From: Martelella alba
GTDB lineage: Bacteria; Pseudomonadota; Gammaproteobacteria; Enterobacterales; Enterobacteriaceae
Assembly (NCBI RefSeq): GCF_005217455.1
Contig: NZ_SZPQ01000022.1
Coordinates: 1 to 64,000, forward strand
DNA: 64,000 nt
Direction of reading: 5' to 3'
The notes below the pieces were generated by a model that worked only from the letters and a program-made list of their open reading frames with translations, made no database searches and had not been told where the DNA came from. Within the stretch, counting starts at the first letter, position 1. The number at the start of each line of letters is the position of its first letter. Both the position numbers and the translations under genes were made by a program. Of this stretch, positions 42,714 through 51,077 are shown in pieces.

Positions 42714-43502
42714 TCAGACTTGCCGCACCATCAGGCCCTCGATATCCCTGGGTCCCTCGTAGCGCGCCGTTTCATGCAACACCAGAACGCATTGCGGCGC
42801 GTCGAAATTGATTTCCCGCAATACCGCGCCGGCGCGCAAAACCACCAGTTGCTTTTCCTCCGGCTCGGCAATCGCGCCCCGCTCAACCTGCTGGGGGGAC
42901 GCGTCCTTGACGGAACGCAGGATCACCCGGCGGATAAAGGTATTGTCGCCGATAATCAACTGATTGCCTGATGTTTTCAGCAACCCGTCGATACGGGCGT
43001 TTTTAATAAAGAAGCGGGATGCGTCATCAACAAAGACATCACCGAGGATATGGCTGCCCCGGCGAAGGTCCACCCGCCCCCCATGTGACTGCACATTTTT
43101 GGCCAACACATTGATAAGCGCGATATTGCCGTTTATCGCCCTGATGTTGCGGATATCCCGGATCATTTTGTCCGCGCGATGACTGGTGATGAATTCAGAG
43201 TCCTGTTTTATCTTGATGCCGCCATTAAGGGACCAAACGTCGCCTTCCACCGTGACATTCGATAACTTCATTTGTCTGTTGCAGCATTTTACCAGGCTAT
43301 ACTTGTTCGCCATTGATCGCAGCACCCGGGTGTTCCGCAGGTACAGCGCTCCGTCGGTGACTTCTATATTCCCCATGATGAGCTGATTCTCCGTGGAGTA
43401 ATTCGAACCGATACTCGTAATATCGCCAAGGGTGAGCTTGGGCGGCGAGCGACCTCCGCCCGTCCGGCTGGTTTCAATCGGGTTGTTGTCTAGCGGCAAC
43501 AT
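42714..43502 (-). CDS. Unrecognised protein, probably beta-helical
   Basis: 262 residues from ATG at 43502 with AAGGTG upstream; an earlier ATG at 43547 would add 15 residues. From about residue 30 on it consists of short alternating segments with regularly spaced Gly, Asn and hydrophobic residues (NQLIMGNIEVTDGALYLRNT; LSNVTVEGDVWSLNGGIKIK; GNIALINVLAKNVQSHGGRV; FIKNARIDGLLKTSGNQLI). This resembles a right-handed parallel beta-helix or bactofilin-like fold. No signal peptide or membrane segment. I cannot name the family. A cytoplasmic scaffold, a secreted effector of the nearby type III system or an adhesin fragment are all open. Confidence 0.6.
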   Translation of the reverse strand: MLPLDNNPIETSRTGGGRSPPKLTLGDITSIGSNYSTENQLIMGNIEVTDGALYLRNTRVLRSMANKYSLVKCCNRQMKLSNVTVEGDVWSLNGGIKIKQDSEFITSHRADKMIRDIRNIRAINGNIALINVLAKNVQSHGGRVDLRRGSHILGDVFVDDASRFFIKNARIDGLLKTSGNQLIIGDNTFIRRVILRSVKDASPQQVERGAIAEPEEKQLVVLRAGAVLREINFDAPQCVLVLHETARYEGPRDIEGLMVRQV

Positions 43503-43540
43503 AAGGCACCTTGTGGTTGTCGGAACGTGAAGTGCCTTAT
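43502..43540. promoter_or_regulatory. Hairpin covering the start of the beta-helix gene
   Basis: TAAGGCAC (43502-43509) pairs with GTGCCTTA (43532-43539). Read on the minus strand, the second arm contains the AAGGTG ribosome site and touches the ATG. It could terminate ada transcription, or hide the ribosome site. Confidence 0.5.
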
Positions 43541-43554
43541 TTAACATGGGCTAA

Positions 43555-44649
43555 TTAAATGCCGGATAACCCGGCGTCATGTTTTTCTTTATCAAGTAGT
43601 TGCCGTTTTCGTTCAACGCCCCAGCGATAACCGGATAACCCGCCATCGCTGCGCACCACCCGATGGCAGGGTATGGCCACGGCCAGTATGTTGGCGGCAC
43701 AAGCCCCGGCGACGGCCCGCACGGCCTCGGGCGCGCCGATGCGCTGAGCCACCTCGCGGTAGCTCAGTGTTTCGCCGGGGGGAATGGCGAGCAGCGCCAG
43801 CCATACCCGTTGCTGAAAGGCGGTGCCGCGGATATCCAATGGCAGATGCAGTCCCAGGCGCGGCGTATCCACGAAACCGACGACTTGGGATATCTGGTTA
43901 TTGAACACCGGATCATCGCCGGCCAATCGGGCATGGGGAAATTTGTCCTGTAACGCTTCCGTCAGCGCCTGGGGATCGTCCCCCAACAGAATGGCGCAGA
44001 TCCCCCGCGCGCTGCGCGCCACCAGAATGGCCCCCAGCGAGCACTGGCCGACCGCGAACAGGATGTCCGTGTCCCGTCCGCCGGCCCGGTATGCCCCCGG
44101 CGTCATACCGAGCAACGCTTCGGACTGGTGATAGACCTGCCCCGCGGAAGGATAGCCGGCGCTGAGAATGGCGTCGGTCACCGACCCCTGATGTTCCAAC
44201 GCTTGTCGCAAGCGCCGGTGGCGGCAGGCAGAGGCATAGCGCCGGGGCGTCAAACCGGTCAGATTTTTAAACAGGCGGTGGCAATGATACGGACTCAGTC
44301 CGGCTTGTCCGGCGATCTCCGCCAGGGTAGGCGTATGGGCCGCCTGCTCAATGTAGCGACAGGCGAGGGCGATTTTCGCCGCCTGCTCGTCGGCCAGCGA
44401 CGGCCTCCCTTGGCGGCAGCGTTTGCAGGGCCGGAAGCCGGCTTGCTCGGCGGCGGCGGCGTCGGGAAAATACCGGACATTCTCCGGCCGCGGCCGACGT
44501 GAAGGACAAGACGGCGCGCAATAGACGCCGGTGGTTTTCACGCCATACACAAATTGGCCGTCGGCCGCCTTGTCGCGGTTGGCTATTGCCTGCCAGCGCG
44601 GGTCTGTTATCGGGCTTGTCATAGGAACGGTTTCAACGTTTCGCATCAT
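43555..44649 (-). CDS. ada: Ada, DNA alkylation repair protein and regulator
   Basis: 364 residues (E. coli Ada 354). Three parts are complete. The first is the N-terminal zinc domain with CAPSCPSRRP (acceptor Cys44) and FRPCKRCRQ for methylphosphotriester repair and activation. Next is an AraC-type helix-turn-helix at about 110-180. Last is the C-terminal O6-methylguanine transferase with IPCHRVVRSDG (active Cys near 328). Self-methylation turns it into an activator of its own promoter. AAGGAGG lies before the ATG pair at 44649. Confidence 0.96.
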   Translation of the reverse strand: MMRNVETVPMTSPITDPRWQAIANRDKAADGQFVYGVKTTGVYCAPSCPSRRPRPENVRYFPDAAAAEQAGFRPCKRCRQGRPSLADEQAAKIALACRYIEQAAHTPTLAEIAGQAGLSPYHCHRLFKNLTGLTPRRYASACRHRRLRQALEHQGSVTDAILSAGYPSAGQVYHQSEALLGMTPGAYRAGGRDTDILFAVGQCSLGAILVARSARGICAILLGDDPQALTEALQDKFPHARLAGDDPVFNNQISQVVGFVDTPRLGLHLPLDIRGTAFQQRVWLALLAIPPGETLSYREVAQRIGAPEAVRAVAGACAANILAVAIPCHRVVRSDGGLSGYRWGVERKRQLLDKEKHDAGLSGI

Positions 44650-44759
44650 CGGTCCTCCTTAGCATATCGCCATGGCCGGCATTCGGCCAGGCAGGCGTTC
44701 AGGGTGGCATGACGCGAAACGTTGGAATAGGCCGAACCTTGCTTTTTAATTCGCGGACA

Positions 44760-46085
44760 TCATCCGGCCTGCGGCGGCGCGGCGCCGTCGAGACACCGTT
44801 CAATGGTGGCGAGCAGCCGGCCCGTCCCGCAACAGCGGTCATCATAACCGGGCACATGTCGACGATTAATAACCCGATCATGAGGGCAACCGCCGTGACA
44901 AATGGAAAACCAGCGACAATCTCGCATTTTCTCCATCGCCCGCCGTTCTTCCTCCAGCGCCATCCGGTTGTGGCCCGAACGCGCGAGCAAGGTGGATAAA
45001 TCCGTCTCCAATAGCGATCCGTACAGGCTGCCGCTATCGCCCACATATTTGTCGCAAGGGGAAACATAACCGTTGGGCTCCAGGGTTATCACCTCCTGGG
45101 AGCAATTACCAGCCCAGTAACAGGCGGAAGGCGGGGTGGCGGGGTCGCCGAGGGCGCGGATAAAGTCGCTGAACAGCCGGATTCGCAGCCGACCACGATA
45201 TTCCCCCCACCACAGGACAAACGCCTTGGATAAAAAGCCGATGTAGTCGGCATAGCTGATATAACCCGCGCCAACCTCGCCGCCGGCGGGGATCCGGTTG
45301 TCAGGAACAATGTTGAGAAACTCAATATCGGTCAAGTCAATGGCGCAGAAGTAGTCGAACATTTCCCGCAAATCCGTCGCATAGACCTCGCTATCCACGA
45401 CAATCAGCGCGCCGTAAGGGATATCATAGCGACGCAAGCGCCGTATGCCGCGCGCCACCCGTTCCGACGTCCCCCTTCCCCGGTAATCGACCCGCCGCCG
45501 GTCATGAATATGCGGCACACCGTCAAGGCTGATGCCCACTGGCATGCCAATGCCTTTAAGGAAGATCAGCCATTCGTCGGAGATATTGACTGCGTTGGAC
45601 TGCATGGCGTTGGTAATAATCTGATCCGACCGCTTAAATTTCTGCTGTAGCCAGATGAGTTTTTTGAAAAAAGCCGGCTTGAGCAGCGTGACTTCGCCGC
45701 CATGCCAGACAAATTCGAAACGGCGGATATTGGGGATGGCCAGGATTCGCCGAACGGCGTGCGCCAGGGTACGGAATGTCAATACCTGGTTGGGGCCTTC
45801 CGCCCAGGAGTGGCAATAAGTACAGCGCAAATTGCAATGCCGGGTGGCCTTGAGCACCACGATAAGCTTGCCCGCGTTGACGGACCGCGCGGTAATATCC
45901 CGCTCTCGCGCCTCGTGATATCGCCGCAACTCATCCGGTGAGAGGATTTTTTCCGCCGGGATGCAGCCGATGAGATAAGCGCTGATTTGCCCGTAGTCTT
46001 GTTGGGCGAGCTGGCGGAAATCCTGCGGTTCGAGATGATCAAAACCGTCATCCGCTATTTGCGTCACGGGTATGAGTCCATTCAT
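44760..46085 (-). CDS. darE: Radical SAM/SPASM peptide maturase, DarE-like
   Basis: 441 residues. The radical SAM 4Fe-4S motif CNLRCTYC is at 84-91, followed by [11 protein letters not shown]. The C-terminal Cys-rich SPASM-type region has Cys 322, 328, 344, 390, 396, 400 and 418/419 ([19 protein letters not shown], then [15 protein letters not shown]) for auxiliary clusters. Darobactin maturase DarE installs the Trp-Trp ether and Trp-Lys carbon-carbon crosslinks in the precursor. This gene is the last of a five-gene unit with the dar order, and the precursor keeps the crosslinked residues. AGGAAGG precedes the ATG, 16 bp after the ATPase gene. Related XyeB-type cyclophane maturases are the alternative, but the core sequence favours DarE. 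Confidence 0.92.
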   Translation of the reverse strand: MNGLIPVTQIADDGFDHLEPQDFRQLAQQDYGQISAYLIGCIPAEKILSPDELRRYHEARERDITARSVNAGKLIVVLKATRHCNLRCTYCHSWAEGPNQVLTFRTLAHAVRRILAIPNIRRFEFVWHGGEVTLLKPAFFKKLIWLQQKFKRSDQIITNAMQSNAVNISDEWLIFLKGIGMPVGISLDGVPHIHDRRRVDYRGRGTSERVARGIRRLRRYDIPYGALIVVDSEVYATDLREMFDYFCAIDLTDIEFLNIVPDNRIPAGGEVGAGYISYADYIGFLSKAFVLWWGEYRGRLRIRLFSDFIRALGDPATPPSACYWAGNCSQEVITLEPNGYVSPCDKYVGDSGSLYGSLLETDLSTLLARSGHNRMALEEERRAMEKMRDCRWFSICHGGCPHDRVINRRHVPGYDDRCCGTGRLLATIERCLDGAAPPQAG

Positions 46086-46101
46086 TCGCTACCTTCCTGT
46101 G

Positions 46102-46767
46102 TTAATTTCCGTCGAGGCGACCGTCCCTCATGGTCAGAACCCGGCCGGCATAGCTCGATGCCTCCTGGGAGTGTGTCACCATGACCACCGTCGTCCCCTG
46201 GCTGTTAATCTGTTTGAGTTGCTCCAGCACCTCCCGGCTATTTTTGCTATCGAGGTTGCCGGTGGGTTCATCGGCCAGAATCAATGCCGGCCGCGAGACC
46301 ATCGCCCGGGCAATGGCCACCCGCTGTTGCTGACCGCCGGACAACTGCGCCGGATAGTGTTCGGCCCGCCCGGCGATACCGAACGTATCCAGGGTCCTGG
46401 CGACCCGCGCCTTGCGCTCCGCTTTCGGCACATTGCGATAAATCAGCGGCAACGCCACGTTTTCCGTTACCGTCATATGCGATATCAAGTTGAATGATTG
46501 GAATATATATCCCACCAGCCGGCGCCGCAGCGCAATCTTCTGAGAGTAGCGCAGTGGCTGGACGGCGATGCCATCCAGGGTGAACTGGCCCTCGTCCAGC
46601 TTTTCGAACAAGCCCAGGACATTGAGCAGGGTGGATTTACCCGAGCCGGAAGGCCCCATGACCGACAAGAATTCCCCGGCGCCAACCGCCAGGTTGATGT
46701 CGTTTAGCGCCAGCGTTTTGATGGTTTTGGTGAGATAGCATTTTGCGGCATGTTCCAGTTTTATCAT
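46102..46767 (-). CDS. darD: ABC transporter ATPase, DarD-like
   Basis: 221 residues from ATG at 46767, which starts 1 nt after the adaptor stop; the longer frame to 46806 overlaps that gene. Walker [10 protein letters not shown], signature [15 protein letters not shown] and Walker [11 protein letters not shown] are intact. MacB/LolD-type ATPase that should drive the FtsX-like permease encoded two genes upstream. In the dar operon the equivalent complex exports the mature peptide. Confidence 0.93.
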   Translation of the reverse strand: MIKLEHAAKCYLTKTIKTLALNDINLAVGAGEFLSVMGPSGSGKSTLLNVLGLFEKLDEGQFTLDGIAVQPLRYSQKIALRRRLVGYIFQSFNLISHMTVTENVALPLIYRNVPKAERKARVARTLDTFGIAGRAEHYPAQLSGGQQQRVAIARAMVSRPALILADEPTGNLDSKNSREVLEQLKQINSQGTTVVMVTHSQEASSYAGRVLTMRDGRLDGN

Positions 46768-46768
46768 G

Positions 46769-48028
46769 TCAATCGAACTCGATAATGTTGGATTTTTCAT
46801 AGTCATTGTCAGCGAAAGTGACCACTTGCTGCCCCTCGGTCAGCCCGCCGACGATTTCTGTTTCCTGCGCCCCTTGCCGCTTGATTTTCACCGGCGATTT
46901 CAGCGCCCGGCGGGATTTTGCATCGTAGATGTACACTTTGGCCTGGCCGTCCTGGAAGAATATCGCTTCCGATGGCGCCAGCAGCGCATGTCGCGATGTC
47001 CCCAGGGAAACGTGCAAATCAATGGACTGGCCGCGTTTCAGGGCGATTTGCCGGGGTTCGCTCATTCGTAGCCTGGCTTTGAATTTACCGTTGTCCACCA
47101 CGGGCGAGACCGATTCGATGATAAGCGGGATCCTGACGCCGCCCGCTTCGGCCATGACGCTCACTTTGGGTTGAATTTTGTCCAGGTAATACTCGCTGAA
47201 GGCGGCTTCGAAGTAATAGGAATGCAGGTTGTCGACAATGGTTATCTTTTCGCCGGGTTTGATTTGCTGGCCTATTTTGATATCCAGGGCCGTGAGCGTG
47301 CCTTCTATGGGGGAAACGATGGTCAGTTGCTCCAGGCCGCCTTTGATCAGATTAACCAGGTTGCCGAGACGCTTGATGGATTCGTCGATTTCATGGTACT
47401 GATGCGGCAGGATACTCTCCTGTTGCGCATTATGTTCCGACAGGATGGCGCAGGTCCGTTGCCAATAGGCCAGTTCGTCCAATCGATCTTCATAGACGGC
47501 CTTCTCGATAATGGATTTTTCATAAAGCTTCTTGTTACGGTGAATTTCCCTCTTGGTTTTCAGCAGGTTGTAGCCGGATTTTTCCAGCTCGACCTTGGTG
47601 TCGCGGCTGTTCTTTTCCAGTAGCATCCGCATATTGCGCAGGTTGTTGATTTGTTCGGTGGCGTCGGCGATGCGCGAGGTGACCTGCAAAACGAAGTCAT
47701 AGTTGGACAATCGGGCGATCACCTCGCCCTGGGTAACATAATCCGACGGCGCCTTGAGAATTTCCGTGACCTTGCCGCCGCGCTCGGAAGAAACGATAAC
47801 GCTTTCGCTGGGTATGGCAACCGCGCGGGTGACCAGCGTGTCGGTATGCGGGCCCCGCTTGACGGTGTGGAATTTGGCGCTCGCCGCCGGAACCCGAAGA
47901 AAATCATCGGCGACCGCCAGCCTGTATAACATGACGCACAACGCCAGAAACACCGCCAGCGCGCCCCAGGCCAGCCATTTGGCGCGCAAATGCACAGAGG
48001 GCGTTTTTTTCTCCAGTTTGACATCCAT
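46769..48028 (-). CDS. darC: HlyD/MacA-type adaptor, DarC-like
   Basis: 419 residues from ATG at 48028, overlapping the permease stop by 1 nt (TAATG). A longer frame to 48211 runs inside the permease gene and is rejected. A single N-terminal membrane helix (WLAWGALAVFLALCVMLYRL) is followed by a lipoyl half, a long coiled-coil hairpin (about 110-240, with EQINNLRNMRMLLEKNSRDT) and a beta-barrel region (IEGTLTALDIKIGQQIKPGE). It links the inner-membrane ABC permease to an outer-membrane channel such as TolC, which is not encoded here. Confidence 0.9.
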   Translation of the reverse strand: MDVKLEKKTPSVHLRAKWLAWGALAVFLALCVMLYRLAVADDFLRVPAASAKFHTVKRGPHTDTLVTRAVAIPSESVIVSSERGGKVTEILKAPSDYVTQGEVIARLSNYDFVLQVTSRIADATEQINNLRNMRMLLEKNSRDTKVELEKSGYNLLKTKREIHRNKKLYEKSIIEKAVYEDRLDELAYWQRTCAILSEHNAQQESILPHQYHEIDESIKRLGNLVNLIKGGLEQLTIVSPIEGTLTALDIKIGQQIKPGEKITIVDNLHSYYFEAAFSEYYLDKIQPKVSVMAEAGGVRIPLIIESVSPVVDNGKFKARLRMSEPRQIALKRGQSIDLHVSLGTSRHALLAPSEAIFFQDGQAKVYIYDAKSRRALKSPVKIKRQGAQETEIVGGLTEGQQVVTFADNDYEKSNIIEFD

Positions 48029-50445
48029 TACGCCATCTCCGGCCGGCGGCGTCCCGAACCATACCGGCCCCCGCCTATCAGTAATGACAAGGTCATCACC
48101 GCGGCGACGGCCAGCACCAATAGCAACAGGGCGGCCAGCGCATAGGTATAGGTCAGGCCGGTCACCGCATCGTATTGGCCAAGCCAGCGATGTAACAGCC
48201 ACAGGCCGCATACAAAGGCGGCGGCGGCGGAAACCAGCAGCGGCGGCATATTTTGCCGCAAGAAAAACGCCACGCTGGTATAAACCGAACCCCCGACCGC
48301 TTCCATGATTTTCAGGGTTCTGTTCAACCGACCCGCTTCGGAGATACCGATAATCACGGCGCTCGACAGCATCAATAACAGGGAGAGCCCCGCCACCAGC
48401 CTGATAATGGCAAGGATCAACAAACTGTTCCGGTAATGGGCCCGATGAAGCTCGTCCACGGAGCGTATCTGCCCGTCAGAAACGCCGTATTCGTTAAGCA
48501 CCGCCGTTATCTGGGCTCTTTGACGGGTGGAGGGGTATCTCACCGCGCCGTATTTCTCCGGATTGTCGTTGATAAAAACCATCAGCGGCTGCGGGATCCG
48601 GCTACGTTCGCCCAGGTAGAAATTATCCACGACCCGCAATACCCGCAGGGACTTTTTCATGCCGTCCAGGTCGATATAAAACGGCGTATTCAGCACTTCG
48701 TCATAAGACGATAACCCCATCAGGCCAAGAAAGGCCCGGGTGACGATGACATGGCAGATGGACGGGTCCTGGCTTTCCAATAGGGCGTTTTCCGCGCCGG
48801 CCAGCGTATCCAGCCCCCACACTTGCGCAAAATAGCGATCGGCGGAGAACGCGTTAATCGACACGAATTGGTCTTGCGCCTGTTGCCTGGCATGTTGCAC
48901 CGTCAGCACCGTGCGCGACATGTCGAACGGCCGCCAACTGCTTAGCGCGAAATCGGACGTGCCGGCGCGCTCCTTTAGCCGGTTTTGCAATCCGCGCAGC
49001 GTTGCCGGAGATTGAAGTTGTTCGTTGACCACGAAAGTCAGCAGGTTTTTCCGCTCATAGCCGAAATCGGCGTCCAGCAGATAATGGTTTTGCACCATGA
49101 CCCCCGCCCAAAGGTAAACCATGACGCCGCAAGCCAGCAATTGCAGGGTGAGCGAGAGTTTATTGAGATAAAATGAGGCGGCGGTCTCATAGCGGCGATC
49201 GCCCCGCTCGTTCCTGGCTGAAAACACGAAAAAGCGCAGATACGCCCACTGGCAGAAACCGATAATAAGACCGATCATGGCCGCCGCCAGCAGAAACACC
49301 GCCAATCGCCGCCAGAAGGAAAACGGATGCAGCATGGCGGCCACCTGTCCGGACGCCATCGCGCCAACGCCCAGAATGACGGCGGCCAGGGCGGCGATAC
49401 ACAGGAATTGGGGCAGCATGATGGCCCGGTATTCGGCGCGTATCTGCCCGTCGGACGCGCCGACGCAGCGTTTGATATGCAGGCTGGGCCGTTTCGCGGC
49501 ATTGACGATGTTATTGATGCTCATGAAATTCACCGCGACGGTCAGCAGCACGAAAAGCGCCGCGCCGTAGAGGGTATGGAGCAGCGGCCGGGAAATCACC
49601 CTGGCCGGTTCATCGGGATAGCCGCCGTCATAATGCATATCCCGGACATCTCTGGCGCTGAAATGCAAGAATTCCCCCGGCGTGAAGGGCGCCCCCGGCA
49701 GTTGCGGGGCGTAGCGCTCCACCAGCCGGTCCAGCAGGCGGTTATCAAGGGTTTTACCCGCCGCCGTATGCGCGAAGGCCAGCACATGGGTATCGTACCA
49801 ATCGTTCCGTTTATCGTTATAGCCCTCCACCAGCCAGGGCGAAAACGCGATCACCGCCGGCAGACTCAGGCTGCTGTCGTCGCGGGGGGCGACCACGGCC
49901 TTGATGACATAGCGCCCGTGGGCGCCTAAATCAAGCGTTTTGCCTTGCGGCGATGACAGGCCGAGATACTGGCGGTTGAACTCCGGCGTGATGTAGATTT
50001 CATTTGCCGCAAGCGGAGCAAGGGACTGCCGGTAGGGATTGATATGCCGGAGAAAACCCGGACTGACCGCGTAAATCTCCGCGCCCGACGCCACCCGCCC
50101 TTCGCTGCGCACGGCGACCGACAGCCGGAAGGCATAATCGACATTGTCGATGCCCGGTTCGTTTTGCAGCGCGGTCACTAAAGGCAGGGGCGCCATAGCC
50201 GACCGGACGCGCTCGCCATTGGGCAACCGGAATTGCGATTCCAGTCGATAAAGATGGCGATGATCGGGATAATAGCGATCAGTATTATAGTCTGCAATGA
50301 ATAATATTAACGACAAAAACGTCGTGGCTAAACCGATAGCGCTAATAATGATCCCAAGTATCATCGCCATGGGATTCAATTTTATGTCATGGCAAAATTC
50401 ATTAAGCAGCATCGGCGAATTATCCCGATATCCGGTGATGATCAT
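48028..50445 (-). CDS. darB: FtsX-like ABC permease, DarB-like
   Basis: 805 residues with two FtsX modules. Each has one helix, a large extracytoplasmic domain and three helices: first helix at about 26-48 (AMILGIIISAIGLATTFLSL), helices around 290-400, another around 435 and the last three after 690. The double architecture resembles the YknZ/MacB-like permeases found with darobactin clusters. The start is uncertain: ATG 50445, or ATG 50412 eleven codons later. It lies 131 bp downstream of the precursor gene, with a hairpin in the gap. Confidence 0.88.
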   Translation of the reverse strand: MIITGYRDNSPMLLNEFCHDIKLNPMAMILGIIISAIGLATTFLSLILFIADYNTDRYYPDHRHLYRLESQFRLPNGERVRSAMAPLPLVTALQNEPGIDNVDYAFRLSVAVRSEGRVASGAEIYAVSPGFLRHINPYRQSLAPLAANEIYITPEFNRQYLGLSSPQGKTLDLGAHGRYVIKAVVAPRDDSSLSLPAVIAFSPWLVEGYNDKRNDWYDTHVLAFAHTAAGKTLDNRLLDRLVERYAPQLPGAPFTPGEFLHFSARDVRDMHYDGGYPDEPARVISRPLLHTLYGAALFVLLTVAVNFMSINNIVNAAKRPSLHIKRCVGASDGQIRAEYRAIMLPQFLCIAALAAVILGVGAMASGQVAAMLHPFSFWRRLAVFLLAAAMIGLIIGFCQWAYLRFFVFSARNERGDRRYETAASFYLNKLSLTLQLLACGVMVYLWAGVMVQNHYLLDADFGYERKNLLTFVVNEQLQSPATLRGLQNRLKERAGTSDFALSSWRPFDMSRTVLTVQHARQQAQDQFVSINAFSADRYFAQVWGLDTLAGAENALLESQDPSICHVIVTRAFLGLMGLSSYDEVLNTPFYIDLDGMKKSLRVLRVVDNFYLGERSRIPQPLMVFINDNPEKYGAVRYPSTRQRAQITAVLNEYGVSDGQIRSVDELHRAHYRNSLLILAIIRLVAGLSLLLMLSSAVIIGISEAGRLNRTLKIMEAVGGSVYTSVAFFLRQNMPPLLVSAAAAFVCGLWLLHRWLGQYDAVTGLTYTYALAALLLLVLAVAAVMTLSLLIGGGRYGSGRRRPEMA

Positions 50446-50470
50446 TTCCGAGAAGGAGTTGATACTTGCT

Positions 50471-50515
50471 ATACTTCACGCCGCGTCTTTTTGACCACGA
50501 TGCAACGTGAAGTAT
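50471..50515 (-). promoter_or_regulatory. Inverted repeat between precursor and permease genes
   Basis: ATACTTCACG (50471-50480) and CGTGAAGTAT (50506-50515) pair perfectly over 10 bp with a 25-nt centre. The centre contains the GATGCAACG piece of the dispersed repeat family, so this is a repeat copy inserted in the operon. A hairpin here could protect or partly terminate the precursor mRNA (inference). Confidence 0.6.
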
Positions 50516-50576
50516 TCAGAGTAATAATAAAAGGTTTTTCAGGTGGCCTTCCGGGACTTACGCCGGTGAAAACTGA

Positions 50577-50768
50577 TCAATTATCGCCGCCGAAGGCTTT
50601 CGACCAGTTCCATCCCAGTGCCTGAGGGTTTTCTTGCAGTTGTTTGATCGCGGCAATACTCTCCTTGTCGATCGTTAAATCATATTCTTCAAATGATTGC
50701 ACAAGATTGGCGAGTTGCGCCCGAAGCCGGGAAACCGATGCGCAGGTCTGATTGGATGATATCTGCAT
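50577..50768 (-). CDS. darA: Darobactin-type RiPP precursor peptide
   Basis: 63 residues from ATG at 50768, which has GGAGG 5 nt upstream. An ATG four codons earlier (50780) has no properly spaced site. The leader (1-52) contains LANLVQSFEEYDLTIDKESI, similar in pattern to the darobactin propeptide leader. The core is WNWSKAF (residues 53-59; DNA 50612-50592), followed by the tail GGDN. Darobactin A is WNWSKSF, made from DarA by crosslinking Trp1-Trp3 and Trp3-Lys5, and it blocks the outer-membrane insertase BamA. All crosslinked positions are kept, and position 6 is Ala instead of Ser. The four downstream genes match darB-darE in order. Leader cleavage must rely on a protease outside the operon. 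Confidence 0.93.
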   Translation of the reverse strand: MQISSNQTCASVSRLRAQLANLVQSFEEYDLTIDKESIAAIKQLQENPQALGWNWSKAFGGDN

Positions 50769-50844
50769 TGAAGCCTCCATGACGTTATTTTATCTCCGTG
50801 AAATACGGCGAAGCTGAAGCAATCGCGACACGCCGTACCAATTG

Positions 50845-50873
50845 ATTAAAATATCTGCTTTCAGAATCGTCAA
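50845..50873 (-). promoter_or_regulatory. Predicted sigma-70 promoter of the dar operon
   Basis: On the minus strand TTGACG (50873-50868), a 17-nt spacer and TTTAAT (50850-50845), each one base from consensus. It would place the transcript start about 70 nt before the precursor ATG. Confidence 0.6.
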
Positions 50874-50912
50874 TGCCTATTATTCTTTTATCCAAATCAT
50901 TGAGGGTTTGTT

Positions 50913-50999
50913 TATACTCGTCAACCTTCAAATTGCCCGTTTGTTGGCTGCGCTCGCTCACTTGCCGCCGCGATGCGACTCGACGTATTTAGAGTTTAG
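50913..50999. repeat. Dispersed palindromic repeat, best-preserved copy
   Basis: From TATACTCGTCAACCTTCAAA through TTGTTGGCTGCGCTCGCTCA and CTTGCCGCCGCGATGCGACT to CGACGTATTTAGAGTTTA. The full layout of outer TATAC-type ends and a GC-rich centre is visible. Located between xylH and darA. Confidence 0.75.
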
Positions 51000-51040
51000 A
51001 CAATACTATTTCGCGTCGCGTCGCGGCGGCGCGCGAGTAT

Positions 51041-51070
51041 CCGGCCCGCGTTCTTTCGGCCGCGGACCGG
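51041..51070 (-). terminator. Hairpin after xylH
   Basis: CCGGCCCGCG and CGCGGACCGG form a 10-bp stem (one G-T pair) with a 10-nt loop, 8 bp after the xylH stop. No clear T-run follows. Probable end of the xylFGH transcript. Confidence 0.55.
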
Positions 51071-51077
51071 CAACGGA

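Noticed and set aside
44699-45067. 122-residue frame overlapping the end of the radical SAM gene
   Set aside because: The overlapped frame carries the SPASM cysteines; this one has no features.
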